Source of the DNA: Sphingomonas sp. LM7
GTDB taxonomy: Bacteria > Pseudomonadota > Alphaproteobacteria > Sphingomonadales > Sphingomonadaceae
Length of the DNA stretch: 64,000 nt
Reading direction: 5' to 3'
Assembly: GCF_002002925.1 (NCBI RefSeq)
Contig: NZ_CP019511.1
Span: 3,944,501-4,008,500 of the forward strand
Each line of letters begins with the position of its first letter. The stretch's first letter is position 1. The notes under the pieces are model-generated. The model was not told the origin of the DNA. It searched no databases and saw only the letters and a list, made by a program, of their open reading frames with translations. Shown here one piece after another: positions 55,169 through 64,000 of the stretch. Made by a program: the position numbers and the translations under genes.

Positions 55169-55651
55169 CTAGCTCACTTCTTCGGGCTTGCTGTTGAGCT
55201 GGATGTAATTCTCCAGCCCCATCCGCGCGATCATGTCGAACTGGCGCTCGAGCGTGTCGATATGCTCTTCCTCGCTCTCGAGGATCCAGCGGAACAGGTC
55301 GCGGCTGACATAGTCGCGCACCGTCTCGCAATGCGCGATCGCGTCGCGTAGCACGGCGACGGCCTCGACTTCCACCGCCAGGTCGGCGCGAAGAATCTCC
55401 TCGACGGTCTCGCCGATGCGTAGCCGGCCGAGCAGCTGGAAATTCGGCAGGCCTTCGAGGAACAGAATGCGCTCCGCCACCTTGTCGGCGTGCTTCATCT
55501 CGTCGATCGATTCGTGGCGCTCATGCTCGGCGAGCTTCTTGACGCCCCAATTGTCGAGCAGCCGGTAATGCAGCCAATATTGGTTGATCGCGGTCAGCTC
55601 GTTGCGGAGCACCTCGTTGAGATATTCGAGGACTTTTGCGTCGCCCTTCAT
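55169..55651 (-). CDS. bfr: bacterioferritin
   Basis: 160 residues from ATG 55651 (MKGDAKVLEYLNEVL); an ATG three codons upstream is possible but is too close to the ribosome binding site AGGGA. Ferritin-like four-helix bundle storing iron as a 24-mer. Ferroxidase ligands lie in NELTAINQYWLHYR, HERHESIDEMKHADKVAERIL and EEEHIDTLE; the Met of DEMKHAD is the haem ligand. Downstream of bfd on the same strand with a hairpin between. Confidence 0.95.
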   Translation of the reverse strand: MKGDAKVLEYLNEVLRNELTAINQYWLHYRLLDNWGVKKLAEHERHESIDEMKHADKVAERILFLEGLPNFQLLGRLRIGETVEEILRADLAVEVEAVAVLRDAIAHCETVRDYVSRDLFRWILESEEEHIDTLERQFDMIARMGLENYIQLNSKPEEVS

Positions 55652-55705
55652 GGCAGTCATTCCCTATGCTTGATAGGGAGGCCATAGCGCTAAAACAGAG
55701 CGCAG

Positions 55706-55731
55706 AAAACCGCAGAAATCCGCGGTTTTTT
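55706..55731. terminator. hairpin between bfd and bfr
   Basis: AAAACCGC (55706-55713) pairs with GCGGTTTT (55722-55729); T-runs on both strands (six on plus, four on minus). On the minus strand it lies between the bfd stop and the bfr start, so it could act as a partial terminator that sets the bfd:bfr ratio. Confidence 0.5.
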
Positions 55732-55742
55732 AATTGATAACG

Positions 55743-55913
55743 TTACGCAGCCGCACGCTCGTTATTGATAATCTCACGCGCGAACGGAACGCATTGCCCG
55801 CATTTCGGGCTGCGTCCAAGCGCACGATAGGCCTGGCACGCACTCGTCGCGCCGTTACGCGCCGCGGCGCGCACATCATGCTCACGGATTGCATTGCAAA
55901 CGCAGACGACCAT
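55743..55913 (-). CDS. bfd: bacterioferritin-associated ferredoxin
   Basis: 56 residues (ATG 55913, TAA 55745-55743). MVVCVCNAIREHDVRAAARNG begins with the C-x-C pair, and SPKCGQCVPFAREII carries the C-x2-C pair: four Cys for one [2Fe-2S] cluster, the Bfd/Fer2_BFD signature. Bfd reduces bacterioferritin to release stored iron; the bfr gene follows. GAGGG precedes the start. Predicted Fur-like sites lie just upstream, so the pair is probably iron-regulated. Confidence 0.9.
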   Translation of the reverse strand: MVVCVCNAIREHDVRAAARNGATSACQAYRALGRSPKCGQCVPFAREIINNERAAA

Positions 55914-55952
55914 CGGACCCTCACGCTACGATTTGAGGGATGTACGGCTACT

Positions 55953-55994
55953 GAGAGCGATTCGCAAGGGTATTGCGAGGCATTCGCAGTTATA
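55953..55994 (-). promoter_or_regulatory. Fur-like palindromes and -10 box upstream of bfd
   Basis: GAGAGCGATTCGCAA (55953-55967) and TGCGAGGCATTCGCA (55974-55988) are two overlapping-type palindromes 21 bases apart, close to GAGAATNATTTGCAA-like Fur boxes. TATAAC (complement of 55989-55994) would be a -10 for the minus strand. The sites thus cover the start region; which regulator binds is inferred. Confidence 0.42.
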
Positions 55995-57207
55995 CAGAGG
56001 CGGAGCCGCGGAGTGGCTGCCGGCGTCCGCGTGCCAGACTGCGCCAAAGCCACTCGAACGGCCCGAATCGAAAGCGGGCGAGCCACGGCCTCGACCAGAG
56101 CAGCATCCCCGCCCAGATCGCCGCGACGACGAGGTAGAGCTGCCAGCGCGACAAGTGGCCAAACCAGCCTAGCCCATAGCCGTAGAACAGCGTCGTGCAG
56201 ATCAGGCTGGTGGCGAGATAATTGGTGAACGCCATCCGCCCCGCTGCGCCGAGCCTGGTCGTCAGCGCGCCGCCGGGACGCGCGAGCAGCAGGATCAGGC
56301 AGATCCAGCCGGCGATCATCAACGGGCGAATCGGCACGACCAGGGTCAGCGCGCCGAGCGCAACGGGAAACACCCCGAACTGCGAGGCTACCAGCCATGC
56401 CGCGATCGCCAGTTCGATCGGCAGAGCGATGCCCCAGCATAGGGCCAGCCAGCGCCGGTAGCGCTCGCGCGGCCATTCCCCGCGGAGCATGCCGCTGCGC
56501 AGGGCCGCCATGCCGAACAGCATATAGGCCAGCGTCTCCGGGCCGTAGAACCACAACATCAGCAGCGGCGAGGTGGCATTCTCCGCAAAGCGCTCGCGCA
56601 GGATGCCGGCATAGTCGCCGCGATACAGCGCCAGCTCGCGCCCGATCTCGGCGGCGGGAGGCACGCCCAGGATCGACGAGAATGCCTCCGTACCTTCCTG
56701 GCTTTGCACGGCGAGGGGCACCACCGCGAACAGCGTCGTGGTCGCCGCAATCAGCATCCCGCCCAGCACCAGCATCCGCGGCACCGGCAAGTCGCGCAGG
56801 CCGAAGGCGAGCATGCCTAGCAGCGCGTAATGCGTCAGGATGTCGCCCTTCCAGACCAGCCACAAATGCGCGCACCCGAACGCCAGCAGCCACAGCATCC
56901 GGCGATAATGCACCGACGACGCACTTTGGCTATTGGCCTCGGCGCGTTCGGCGACGAGCAGCATCGACGCGCCGAACAGGAACGAGAACAGCCCGCGCAT
57001 CTTGCCGTCGAACAGCACGAAGTTCACCAGCCACGCGACGAGGTCGGCGCCGTGCCAGCCGCCATAGGCGCGCGGCGTGACATACGCCGCCTCGGGCATG
57101 CCGAAGCTGACGATGTTGAGCAGCAAAATGCCAAGCACCGCGACTCCGCGGACGATATCGAGCGCGGCAAGGCGCGCATTGCCGTCGGTCGGCGGGCTCA
57201 CATCCAT
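55990..57207 (-). CDS. DUF418 family membrane protein
   Basis: 405 residues from ATG 57207 (MDVSPPTDGNARLAALDIVRG); a far longer in-frame extension upstream is a shadow of the nitroreductase gene. Begins with the DUF418/YeiB pattern RLAALDIVRGVAVLGILLLNIVSFGMP, then FVLFDGKMRGLFSFLFGASMLL and ends with a MAFTNYLATSLICTTLFYGYGLGWFG helix. About ten TM segments. YeiB-like proteins resemble acyltransferase 3 enzymes, but the reaction is unknown. Confidence 0.9.
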   Translation of the reverse strand: MDVSPPTDGNARLAALDIVRGVAVLGILLLNIVSFGMPEAAYVTPRAYGGWHGADLVAWLVNFVLFDGKMRGLFSFLFGASMLLVAERAEANSQSASSVHYRRMLWLLAFGCAHLWLVWKGDILTHYALLGMLAFGLRDLPVPRMLVLGGMLIAATTTLFAVVPLAVQSQEGTEAFSSILGVPPAAEIGRELALYRGDYAGILRERFAENATSPLLMLWFYGPETLAYMLFGMAALRSGMLRGEWPRERYRRWLALCWGIALPIELAIAAWLVASQFGVFPVALGALTLVVPIRPLMIAGWICLILLLARPGGALTTRLGAAGRMAFTNYLATSLICTTLFYGYGLGWFGHLSRWQLYLVVAAIWAGMLLWSRPWLARFRFGPFEWLWRSLARGRRQPLRGSASV

Positions 57208-57215
57208 GCGGCTGG

Positions 57216-57890
57216 CTACAGCCAGCTGGCGATCTGCTCCAGCGACTTCTTTTCGAGCGCGTGCGCGGGGATGGTCGCGTCCTCGCCCGGATGGCCCGCG
57301 ACGATCACCATTGCCGGCTTTTCGTGATCGGGTCGGCGGCAGATGCGGTTGAGGAAGCGCATCGGGCTGGGCGTGTGGACCAATGTCGCAACGCCGGCCT
57401 GGTGCAGCGTCGCGAGCAGCAATCCGCAGGCAATGCCGACGCTCTCGGTGACATAGTAATTCTGCTTGAGATTGTCGGGATCGGGTCCGCCGCGGCGCTG
57501 CGCGAAGACGACGATCAGCCAGGGCGCGATCTCGAGAAACGGCTTGTCGGCGCCGGTGCCGAGTGGCGACAAGGCGTCGAGCCACTCGCTGCCGGCGCGG
57601 CCGTTGTAAAAGGCGCGTTCTTCCTCTTCGGCGGCGACGCGGATCGCGCACTTCGCCTCGATCGAGGAGACGACCGAGAAGTGCCAGGGCTGGCGGTTGG
57701 CGCCGCTGGGTGCCGATCCGGCTGCAGCCAGCGCCGCTTCGATCACGTCGCGCGGCACCGGGTCTTCGCTGAACATCCGGCAGCTGCGCCGCGAGGCCAT
57801 GGCGTCGCGAAACGACCGCGCGCGTGTGACGCGTTCGCTATCGGTCAGATGCGGATATGGCTGCCACGGCAGCGCCTCACGATGCGGCAT
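57216..57890 (-). CDS. nitroreductase family protein
   Basis: 224 residues from ATG 57890; a TTG six codons upstream is less likely. FMN-dependent. RDAMASRRSCRMFSEDPVP and AAAGSAPSGANRQPWHF are the FMN-binding blocks; ESVGIACGLLLATLHQAGVATLVHTPSPM is the dimer-interface helix. Resembles the iodotyrosine-deiodinase-like/BluB-related branch more than E. coli NfsB (tentative). Substrate unknown. 8 bases upstream of the DUF418 gene on the same strand. Confidence 0.86.
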   Translation of the reverse strand: MPHREALPWQPYPHLTDSERVTRARSFRDAMASRRSCRMFSEDPVPRDVIEAALAAAGSAPSGANRQPWHFSVVSSIEAKCAIRVAAEEEERAFYNGRAGSEWLDALSPLGTGADKPFLEIAPWLIVVFAQRRGGPDPDNLKQNYYVTESVGIACGLLLATLHQAGVATLVHTPSPMRFLNRICRRPDHEKPAMVIVAGHPGEDATIPAHALEKKSLEQIASWL

Positions 57891-57927
57891 ATTCAGGATC
57901 GTGCACAAATGCGCGCTGGAAATCCAG

Positions 57928-58353
57928 TCAGCTGTTTTCCGGAGGCATATGATTATCCTTTCGTATCACTAGTTTGAGCCCGGACCATGTCGCGTCGACC
58001 GCACATACCTTGATATCGACCAGCCCGCGCGGGAATGCGACTTCGCGGATCACGTCTTCCGTAACGTCGGTTTCGACCTTCGCCGCCTTTTTCGGCCACG
58101 AAACCCAGATGAAGCCATTGGGAATCAGCAGCGGCTGCACCGCGGCAAGCTCGCGCTCCAGCCTGGCGCGTTCGGTGACGAACAGGTGAACGCATTGCAG
58201 CCCGTCCGACGCGGTGGGCTGCTCTTCGACCTCGGCGCCTTCGGGATCGATCTCGGCGCGCACGCTGTCGGGCATGTTGTGGAACCAGCAGCGCATGCCG
58301 CGCTTGAGCCCCAGTTTGTCGGCGAGCGGCGTGTCAGAATAGCCTGCGGTCAT
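57928..58353 (-). CDS. DUF3052 family protein
   Basis: 141 residues. Starts MTAGYSDTPLADKLGLKRGMRCWFHNMPDSV, the DUF3052 pattern, and continues with CVHLFVTERARLERELAAVQPLLIPNGFIWVSWPKKAAKV and VCAVDATWSGLKLVIRK. A compact alpha/beta domain of unknown function, often annotated only as a conserved hypothetical. 37 bases upstream of the nitroreductase gene. Confidence 0.85.
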   Translation of the reverse strand: MTAGYSDTPLADKLGLKRGMRCWFHNMPDSVRAEIDPEGAEVEEQPTASDGLQCVHLFVTERARLERELAAVQPLLIPNGFIWVSWPKKAAKVETDVTEDVIREVAFPRGLVDIKVCAVDATWSGLKLVIRKDNHMPPENS

Positions 58354-58415
58354 GGGCGTGCCCTCCGAGCACGCACCTTAGAGGCAATCACCGCATGGGG
58401 AAGCCCCCACGCGGC

Positions 58416-60635
58416 TCAGGCCAGCGCGGCGTCTTCACCCATCAGCGCAGGGAAGAACCCTTCGTGCGCCGTGCGCAGATCGGCGAGGCTGACCGTCCAG
58501 TCGCCCTCGTCGAGTTCGAAGATCATCCGGTCCTTGATCGTGCGGCCCAGCGGGTCGGCGGGGACGTCGGCCTTGTGTGCAGCGACCATGAAGTCGGCGA
58601 GGCACGAATCGCACACGGTAACGAGGTAGAGGCCCTGATCTTCGCCGAACAGCGATCCGGCGATGCCGAAGGGCTGCGGCTCGGTCATCAGCACGCCGAT
58701 ATTCGATGCCAGCGCCATCTCGGCCAGCGCGACCGCGAGGCCGCCGTCCGACACATCGTGGCACGCAGTGATCGCGCCGTTCTGGATCTGCTCTCGGATG
58801 AAGTCGCCGGTGCGGCGCTCTGCAGCTAGATCGACCGTGGGCGGGGGGCCGTCCTCGCGGCCATGGATCTCGCGCAGCCAGATCGACTGGCCCAGATCGC
58901 CGCCGCGCTCGCCGATCGCGAGGATCGTGTCACCCACGCCCTTGAAGGCGATGGTGCAGCTCTTCGACCAGTCGGCGAGCAGCCCGAGCCCGCCGATCGC
59001 CGGCGTGGGAAGGATCGCCGATCCGCCGCCGGTCGCCTTGCTCTCATTGTAGAGGCTGACATTGCCCGAGACGATCGGGAAGTCGAGCGCGACGCACGCT
59101 TCGCTCATGCCTTCGAGGCAGCCGACGATCTGGCCCATGATCTCGGGGCGCTGCGGGTTGGCGAAGTTGAGGCAGTTGGTCACTGCGAGCGGATTGGCGC
59201 CGACCGACGTCAGGTTGCGCCACGCCTCGGCGACTGCCTGCTTGCCGCCCTCTACGGGGTCGGCAAAGCAATAGCGCGGCGTGCAATCGGTGGTGATCGC
59301 CAGGCCCTTCTGCGTGCCGTGGACGCGCACCACCGCGGCGTCGCCGCCCGGGCGCTGGACGGTGTCGGCGCCGACCATGTGGTCATATTGTTCCCAGATC
59401 CAGCGGCGGCTGGCGATGTCGGGCGAACCCATCAGCTTGATCAGATCGGCCGCCGGATCGGCGCTCTCGGGCACGTCGGTCAGCGCCGCGCGCTTGGGCG
59501 TCGGCACATGCGGGCGATCGTAGAGCGGCGCTTCGTCCGCCAGCGGGGCGAGCGGAATATCGGCTACCGTATCGCCCTTCCACTTGAGCACCATCCGGCC
59601 GGTGTCGGTGACATGCCCGATCACGGCGAAATCGAGCTCCCACTTCCGGAAGATCGCCTCGGCGAAATCCTCGCGGCCGGGCTTGAGCACCATGAGCATC
59701 CGCTCCTGGCTCTCGCTCAGCATCATCTCGTACGGCGTCATGCCGGTCTCGCGCTGGGGAACGTCGTCCATTACCAGCTCGATGCCGACGCCGCCCTTGC
59801 TCGCCATCTCGACCGACGACGAAGTCAGCCCCGCGGCGCCCATGTCCTGGATCGCGACGATTGCGTCGGACGCCATCAGCTCGAGGCAGGCCTCGATCAA
59901 CAGCTTCTCGGTAAAGGGATCGCCAACCTGGACGGTGGGACGCTTCTCATCCGAATCCTCGCCGAAGTCGGCCGAGGCCATCGTCGCGCCGTGGATGCCG
60001 TCGCGGCCGGTCTTCGAGCCGACATAGACGATCGAATTGCCGATGCCCGAGGCGGCCGAATAGAAGATCTTGTCGGTCTGCGCGACGCCGACGGTCATCG
60101 CGTTGACCAGGATGTTGCCGTCATAGGCCGGGTGGAAGTTCACTTCGCCTCCGACGGTCGGCACGCCGACGCAATTGCCATAACCGCCGATGCCGTGGAC
60201 CACGCCGGCGATCAGATGGCGCATCTTGGGATGATCGGGCCGGCCGAAACGCAGCGCGTTCAGGTTGGCCACCGGCCGCGCGCCCATCGTGAACACGTCG
60301 CGCAGGATGCCGCCCACGCCGGTTGCCGCGCCCTGATAGGGCTCGATGTAGCTCGGATGGTTATGGCTCTCCATCTTGAAGATCGCCGCCTGCCCGTCGC
60401 CGATATCGACCACGCCCGCATTCTCGCCGGGGCCGCAGATCACTTGCGGGCCTTCGGTCGGCAGCTTCTTCAGATGGATGCGGCTCGATTTGTAGCTGCA
60501 ATGCTCGGACCACATGACCGAGAAAATGCCCAGCTCGGTCAGATTGGGCTCGCGCCCCATCGCGTGCAGGACGCGCTCATATTCCTCGGGGGACAGGCCG
60601 TGCTCGGCGACGATCTCGGGCGTGATCTGAGTCAT
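58416..60635 (-). CDS. purL: phosphoribosylformylglycinamidine synthase subunit PurL (small type)
   Basis: 739 residues. Synthesises FGAM from FGAR, ATP and glutamine (with PurQ and PurS) in purine biosynthesis. Conserved: [93 protein letters not shown]. The small-type length excludes the fused PurL of enterics. Start [22 protein letters not shown] is canonical. purQ and purS are not in the window. Confidence 0.97.
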   Translation of the reverse strand: MTQITPEIVAEHGLSPEEYERVLHAMGREPNLTELGIFSVMWSEHCSYKSSRIHLKKLPTEGPQVICGPGENAGVVDIGDGQAAIFKMESHNHPSYIEPYQGAATGVGGILRDVFTMGARPVANLNALRFGRPDHPKMRHLIAGVVHGIGGYGNCVGVPTVGGEVNFHPAYDGNILVNAMTVGVAQTDKIFYSAASGIGNSIVYVGSKTGRDGIHGATMASADFGEDSDEKRPTVQVGDPFTEKLLIEACLELMASDAIVAIQDMGAAGLTSSSVEMASKGGVGIELVMDDVPQRETGMTPYEMMLSESQERMLMVLKPGREDFAEAIFRKWELDFAVIGHVTDTGRMVLKWKGDTVADIPLAPLADEAPLYDRPHVPTPKRAALTDVPESADPAADLIKLMGSPDIASRRWIWEQYDHMVGADTVQRPGGDAAVVRVHGTQKGLAITTDCTPRYCFADPVEGGKQAVAEAWRNLTSVGANPLAVTNCLNFANPQRPEIMGQIVGCLEGMSEACVALDFPIVSGNVSLYNESKATGGGSAILPTPAIGGLGLLADWSKSCTIAFKGVGDTILAIGERGGDLGQSIWLREIHGREDGPPPTVDLAAERRTGDFIREQIQNGAITACHDVSDGGLAVALAEMALASNIGVLMTEPQPFGIAGSLFGEDQGLYLVTVCDSCLADFMVAAHKADVPADPLGRTIKDRMIFELDEGDWTVSLADLRTAHEGFFPALMGEDAALA

Positions 60636-60686
60636 GCGGTGCCCTTAGCGAGGCCTGTCCGTCGCGTCACCTAGGCAGATGCGCTC

Positions 60687-62147
60687 TCATGCTTTCCTCC
60701 ACGGCTTGCGCAGCCGGCGGAACAGCCCGCCGTTGCTCATCGGCTCGAACAGATCCTCCGGGTTCTCCGGATCGAGCACTTCGTTATCGGCCAGCCAGAC
60801 GGTCACTGCGTCTAGGTCAGGCGTCTCATACGGGCGCAGCGAGCGGCCGTCGCGGTGGCGGAGCAGTTCGATCGCGCCGATCAGCGATCCCTGGTCGGCG
60901 ATCATGCGAGTAATCTCTTCCGGCGTGCAGCCGAGATGCTCGGCGAGCAGATCGTCGCGGATCGCGGCGATCTGCGTGCAAACCAGGTCGCCGAGCTCGG
61001 CGCATTCGATCGTAACGTCGCATTCGGTGTCGAGCCGCAGCGAGCGGTTGTTGAAGTTCGACGAGCCCACGCGCAGCGCCGTGTCGTCGACCACGAACAC
61101 CTTGGCATGGACGTAGATCGCCTCGCCCGCGGCGGTGAACGGATGATAGATCCGCAGTCGGCTATGCCTGTCGCGGCGGCGCAGCGCCTCGACCAGCCGG
61201 GCGCGGGCGGTGTCCATCGCCACTTGCTCGAGCCAGCCATCGGCGGCCTGCGGGTTGACGATGACTATCTCGGGGCCGTCTTCCTCGTCGAGCCGGCGGG
61301 CGATCGCCTCGGCGATCCGGCGCGAGGCGAAATACTGGCTCTCGGCATAGATCGTTCGCCGCGCCCGCGCGATCAGGTCGAGATAGAGTTGCTCGATCTC
61401 GTGGACTGCATCGACGCGATCGGTCTCGGGCTGGGTGCGCGAAATCGCAGCGGGCACGTCGGTGAAGTGCGGCGTCAGGCATTCCGGCCAGCAGGCGTCG
61501 CTGGGCGGCGGCGGGGCGATCGGCTTGCCGCCGGCAAGCGCCCAGCGTTCGCGGCAGAGTTCGCCGAGTGCCCGTGCGATCGGCCCTTGCAGCGCCGTCG
61601 TCGCATCATGCCACGGCATGTAGCGCGATCCGTCGGGATCGACCCGGTGAGGCTCGTCGTCGCGATGCGCGCGGGTGTCCCAGCGTCCGCGGGTCATGTC
61701 GATGCCGCCGCAGAATGCCAGGCAATCGTCGATGACGACGATTTTCTGGTGGTGCGAAGCGGCGGGCGGGTGGTTGCTGTCGAGCTTGGGATGGATCCGC
61801 GGGTGGAGCGTCCAGCGCGTGATCGTCGCCAGCGTGCGGGCGTGGAGGATCGACTTGAGCCCGCCAATGTCCCAGCGCAGCAGATGAATGTCGAGCGCGG
61901 GGTTGCGCCGCGCCAGCCAGGTGATGAACGCGCCGACCTGCCCGGGCGCGTCGGGCGCTTCCTCGGGCGGATCGGCCAGTCGGATGCGCGCGTCGAAGTC
62001 CCAGCCGATCAGCAGGATCTGGTGGCGCGCCTTGAGCATCGCGTCGCGCGCGGCGCGGAAATAATCCTCCGCATCGACGATGACCGACATCCGTTCGGCA
62101 TGCTCGACTCGCCAGGCATTTGCGCCCGGCCGAATGACCTTGTTCAC
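60687..62147 (-). CDS. phospholipase D / cardiolipin-synthase-like protein
   Basis: 486 residues from GTG 62147, 10 bases after the ArsC-like gene's stop; more upstream in-frame sequence overlaps that gene. Two HKD motifs: HHQKIVVIDD (in SHHQKIVVIDDCLAFCGGIDMTRGRWDTR) and VHAKVFVVDDTALRVGSSNFNNRS. QILLIGWDFDARI and AESQYFASRRIAEAI are typical. No N-terminal TM helices as in ClsA, so it may be a soluble PLD acting on membrane phospholipids. Confidence 0.88.
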   Translation of the reverse strand: MNKVIRPGANAWRVEHAERMSVIVDAEDYFRAARDAMLKARHQILLIGWDFDARIRLADPPEEAPDAPGQVGAFITWLARRNPALDIHLLRWDIGGLKSILHARTLATITRWTLHPRIHPKLDSNHPPAASHHQKIVVIDDCLAFCGGIDMTRGRWDTRAHRDDEPHRVDPDGSRYMPWHDATTALQGPIARALGELCRERWALAGGKPIAPPPPSDACWPECLTPHFTDVPAAISRTQPETDRVDAVHEIEQLYLDLIARARRTIYAESQYFASRRIAEAIARRLDEEDGPEIVIVNPQAADGWLEQVAMDTARARLVEALRRRDRHSRLRIYHPFTAAGEAIYVHAKVFVVDDTALRVGSSNFNNRSLRLDTECDVTIECAELGDLVCTQIAAIRDDLLAEHLGCTPEEITRMIADQGSLIGAIELLRHRDGRSLRPYETPDLDAVTVWLADNEVLDPENPEDLFEPMSNGGLFRRLRKPWRKA

Positions 62148-62157
62148 GCGGGCTTCG

Positions 62158-62496
62158 TCACAGGATCTCGCCGACCTTCTCCGGCGGCCGGCCCAGCCGC
62201 ACCCCCTTGTCGGTCGCCACAAGCGGCCGTTCGATCAGGATCGGGTTCGCCACCATCGCGTCGAGGATCGTGTCGTCGTCGGCGTCCTTGAGCGGCTTGG
62301 CGGCGTCCTCGGCGACGCGCAGCCCCTCGCGCGCGGTCATCCCCGCCCGCGCATAGAGCTGGGCCAGTTCGTCGCGCGACGGCGGGTTCTTCAGATACTC
62401 CACGATCTCGACTTCGACGCCCGGCGCCGCGCTCAGGATCGCCAATGCCTCGCGCGACTTGGAACAGCGCGGGTTGTGGTAGATGACGGCTCTCAC
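62158..62496 (-). CDS. ArsC family reductase (YfgD-like)
   Basis: 112 residues from GTG 62496, which has GGAG 5 bases upstream. MRAVIYHNPRCSKSREALAIL has the catalytic Cys followed by SKSR as in YfgD and short-form arsenate reductases; IVEYLKNPPSRDELAQLYARAGMTAREGLRV, LDAMVANPILIERPLVATDKGVRLGRPPEKV complete the thioredoxin-like fold with the conserved Arg of NPILIERP. Distinct from the YffB-like protein at 49137. Arsenate activity is possible but not proven by context. Confidence 0.85.
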   Translation of the reverse strand: MRAVIYHNPRCSKSREALAILSAAPGVEVEIVEYLKNPPSRDELAQLYARAGMTAREGLRVAEDAAKPLKDADDDTILDAMVANPILIERPLVATDKGVRLGRPPEKVGEIL

Positions 62497-62507
62497 TGAC
62501 ACTCCGA

Positions 62508-64000
62508 TCACTTCAGATATTTGTCGAACCACGCCACCGTCCGGTTGAGCGAGTCGAGCTGGTTCTCGCGCTTCTGGAAGCCATGGCCCTCGGCGGGGTA
62601 ATAGATCGTCTCGACGACATTGCCCTTGGCCTTGAGGATGTCATGGACTTCCTGTGCCTGCCCCTTGGGGACGCGGATGTCGTTCTCACCCTGGATCGTC
62701 AGCAACGGCGCCTTGGCGTTCTTGATGTACGTCAGCGGCGAGGCGGCGTCATAGACCTTGGGGTCGCTCTCCGGCGTGCCGAGCAGCCCGCGCTGGTACG
62801 CCTTCAGCAGCTCGTCCTGGTCGCGGTACATCGTCCGCCAGTTGATGATTCCGAACCATTGGACCGCCGCGGCGAACTCGTCGGGCGCGCGGCCGATCGC
62901 CATCAGGGTCATGAACCCGCCATAGCTCCCGCCGAAGATGCCGACGCGCTTGGCATCGACATAGCCGGTATCGACGAGGAACTTCTTCGCCGCGATCGTG
63001 TCCTTGAGGTCGCCGCCGCCGAGATCTTTGAAGTTCGCCGCCTGGAACGCCTTGCCATAGCCCGTCGAGCCGCGGAAATTGGGCTGGATTACGACATAGC
63101 CGCGGCTGGCGAAGGCCGTCGCGTAGCGGCTGTATCCGTCCTGCGTCTGTCCGGTCGGCCCGCCATGCGGCAGCACGATCGCCGGGTTGGCCGCATCGCG
63201 CTTAAGGTTCGCCGGCATCGTCACGACTGCGCTGATCAGCGTCCCGTCGAAGCTCTTGTACGTCACCACCTGCGACTTGGGCAAAGCCTCGGGCAGCAGG
63301 CTGGCGAGCGCCAGCTGGGTCGCCGGCCGCGAGGTGCCGCTGGCCACGTCGTAGAGATAAAGGTTGGTCGGCGAATCGGCGCCCGAATGGCTGACCATCA
63401 GCGTCTTGCCGTCGGGCGAGCGTGGATCGTTGCCGACCAGATAGTTGAGCCCCGCCGGGATCGGCAGCGCGGTCTCTGCGCCGCTTGCCAGGTCGTAGCG
63501 GTACAGCCTGGTGCGCGCATCGGCGTTGGTAGTAACGATCAGCGCCTTGCCGTCACGGCTGAACAAGGTCGCGGTCTGCTCCCATGGCGTCGGCTTGAGC
63601 CATTTCCAGGCCTTGGTCGCGGTGTCGTACAGCCCGGCATGGAGCTGGCCGGTGCCGTCGTCGGTGCTGACCGCAAGCCATTTGCCATCGGGGCTGGCAT
63701 CGGCCGCGCCATAAACGGTGTCGGCCTTGCCGATCAGCTTGGTCGCCGCACCGCTGGCGACGTCGATCCGCCAGACTTCGCCGACCTTCGAATCGACTCG
63801 GTCGCGGTTGGCGATCAGCGCCTTGCCGCCCTCGATCCAGGCCACCGGGCTCCAGCCATATTGCGGATCGGCTTCCTTGGTCAGCGCGCGGACCTTGCCG
63901 CTCGCATCCATCACCGCGACGTTGGTCTGGCCCTCGGACCTCAGCTTGGTCGACAGCGCCACCAGCCCGCCGCTCGGCCCGACGAGCAGCGATTCCTCGC
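62508..64000 (-). CDS. S9 family peptidase (acylaminoacyl/dipeptidyl-type), 5'-truncated
   Basis: The frame stays open to base 64000, so the N-terminal part lies beyond the window. C-terminal alpha/beta-hydrolase: YATAFASRGYVVIQPNFRGSTGYGKAF, catalytic Ser in FGGSYGGFMTLMAIGRAPDEF, Asp in IQGENDIRVPKGQAQ and His in YYPAEGHGFQKRENQLD. Upstream is beta-propeller sequence (SPDGKWLAVSTDDG, RSPDGKTLMVSHSG). Family S9C. It ends 12 bases before the ArsC-like gene. Confidence 0.93.
   Translation of the reverse strand, partial: EESLLVGPSGGLVALSTKLRSEGQTNVAVMDASGKVRALTKEADPQYGWSPVAWIEGGKALIANRDRVDSKVGEVWRIDVASGAATKLIGKADTVYGAADASPDGKWLAVSTDDGTGQLHAGLYDTATKAWKWLKPTPWEQTATLFSRDGKALIVTTNADARTRLYRYDLASGAETALPIPAGLNYLVGNDPRSPDGKTLMVSHSGADSPTNLYLYDVASGTSRPATQLALASLLPEALPKSQVVTYKSFDGTLISAVVTMPANLKRDAANPAIVLPHGGPTGQTQDGYSRYATAFASRGYVVIQPNFRGSTGYGKAFQAANFKDLGGGDLKDTIAAKKFLVDTGYVDAKRVGIFGGSYGGFMTLMAIGRAPDEFAAAVQWFGIINWRTMYRDQDELLKAYQRGLLGTPESDPKVYDAASPLTYIKNAKAPLLTIQGENDIRVPKGQAQEVHDILKAKGNVVETIYYPAEGHGFQKRENQLDSLNRTVAWFDKYLK

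Noticed and set aside
55730..56893. 387-codon minus-strand frame covering bfd and part of the DUF418 gene
   Set aside because: It is out of frame with both Bfd (four Cys conserved) and DUF418 and is Arg/Ala-rich.
58863..60674. 603-codon plus-strand frame opposite purL
   Set aside because: purL is complete on the minus strand; the other frame is compositionally biased and has no family pattern.

Overview
The window is a GC-rich stretch of a bacterial chromosome. Gene content points to an alphaproteobacterium of the Sphingomonadaceae (Sphingomonas-like). The evidence is sphingomonad-style intergenic palindromes, a SpAP/PafA-type phosphatase, an RGG-extended ribosomal protein S5, and the order str - S10 - spc - alpha operons running straight into prolyl oligopeptidase. 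No tRNA, rRNA, CRISPR array, prophage or insertion sequence was recognised.

Layout. 1-3 kb: the 3' part of a phosphatase, then a secreted beta-helix protein and a small outer-membrane barrel. 3.1-10.3 kb (minus strand): a valine/isobutyryl-CoA catabolic operon (mmsA ... acyl-CoA dehydrogenase, 3-hydroxyisobutyryl-CoA hydrolase, enoyl-CoA hydratase, mmsB) in which a lipoprotein and a NodB deacetylase are translationally coupled. 10.5-15.4 kb (minus): a cobalamin riboswitch followed by btuB-btuF-btuC-btuD. 15.4-18.6 kb: a soluble chemoreceptor-like protein, a DUF4142 lipoprotein, a bactofilin and a membrane protein. 18.8-41.5 kb (plus): rpsL, rpsG, fusA, tuf, the S10 and spc ribosomal clusters, secY, adk, rpsM, rpsK, rpoA, rplQ.

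The ribosomal superoperon is interrupted twice by the same kind of block, an enzyme gene followed by a very small ORF. Between rpmD and rplO there is a textbook intrinsic terminator, a PHB-depolymerase-family esterase and a 61-residue Cys-containing ORF. Between adk and rpsM there is a NodB deacetylase and a 73-residue one-TM ORF, followed by a near-consensus promoter.

41.6-64 kb: prolyl oligopeptidase; a three-gene coupled secreted cassette with an M48 metalloprotease; guaA with a lipoprotein, a YpeA-like acetyltransferase and a YffB/ArsC-like protein; panB; a YfgM-like TPR protein, bamB and der; an Hpt protein; bfd-bfr with Fur-like palindromes; a DUF418 membrane protein; a nitroreductase; a DUF3052 protein; purL; a phospholipase D family protein; an ArsC/YfgD protein; and a truncated S9 peptidase at the right edge.

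At least four families of palindromic intergenic repeats are scattered between genes, including inside ribosomal operons. They and the split spc/alpha operons are the most notable structural features. I see no clear candidate for a wholly new defence or mobile system. The least explained gene set is the three-gene secreted cassette at 43.9-46.4 kb.
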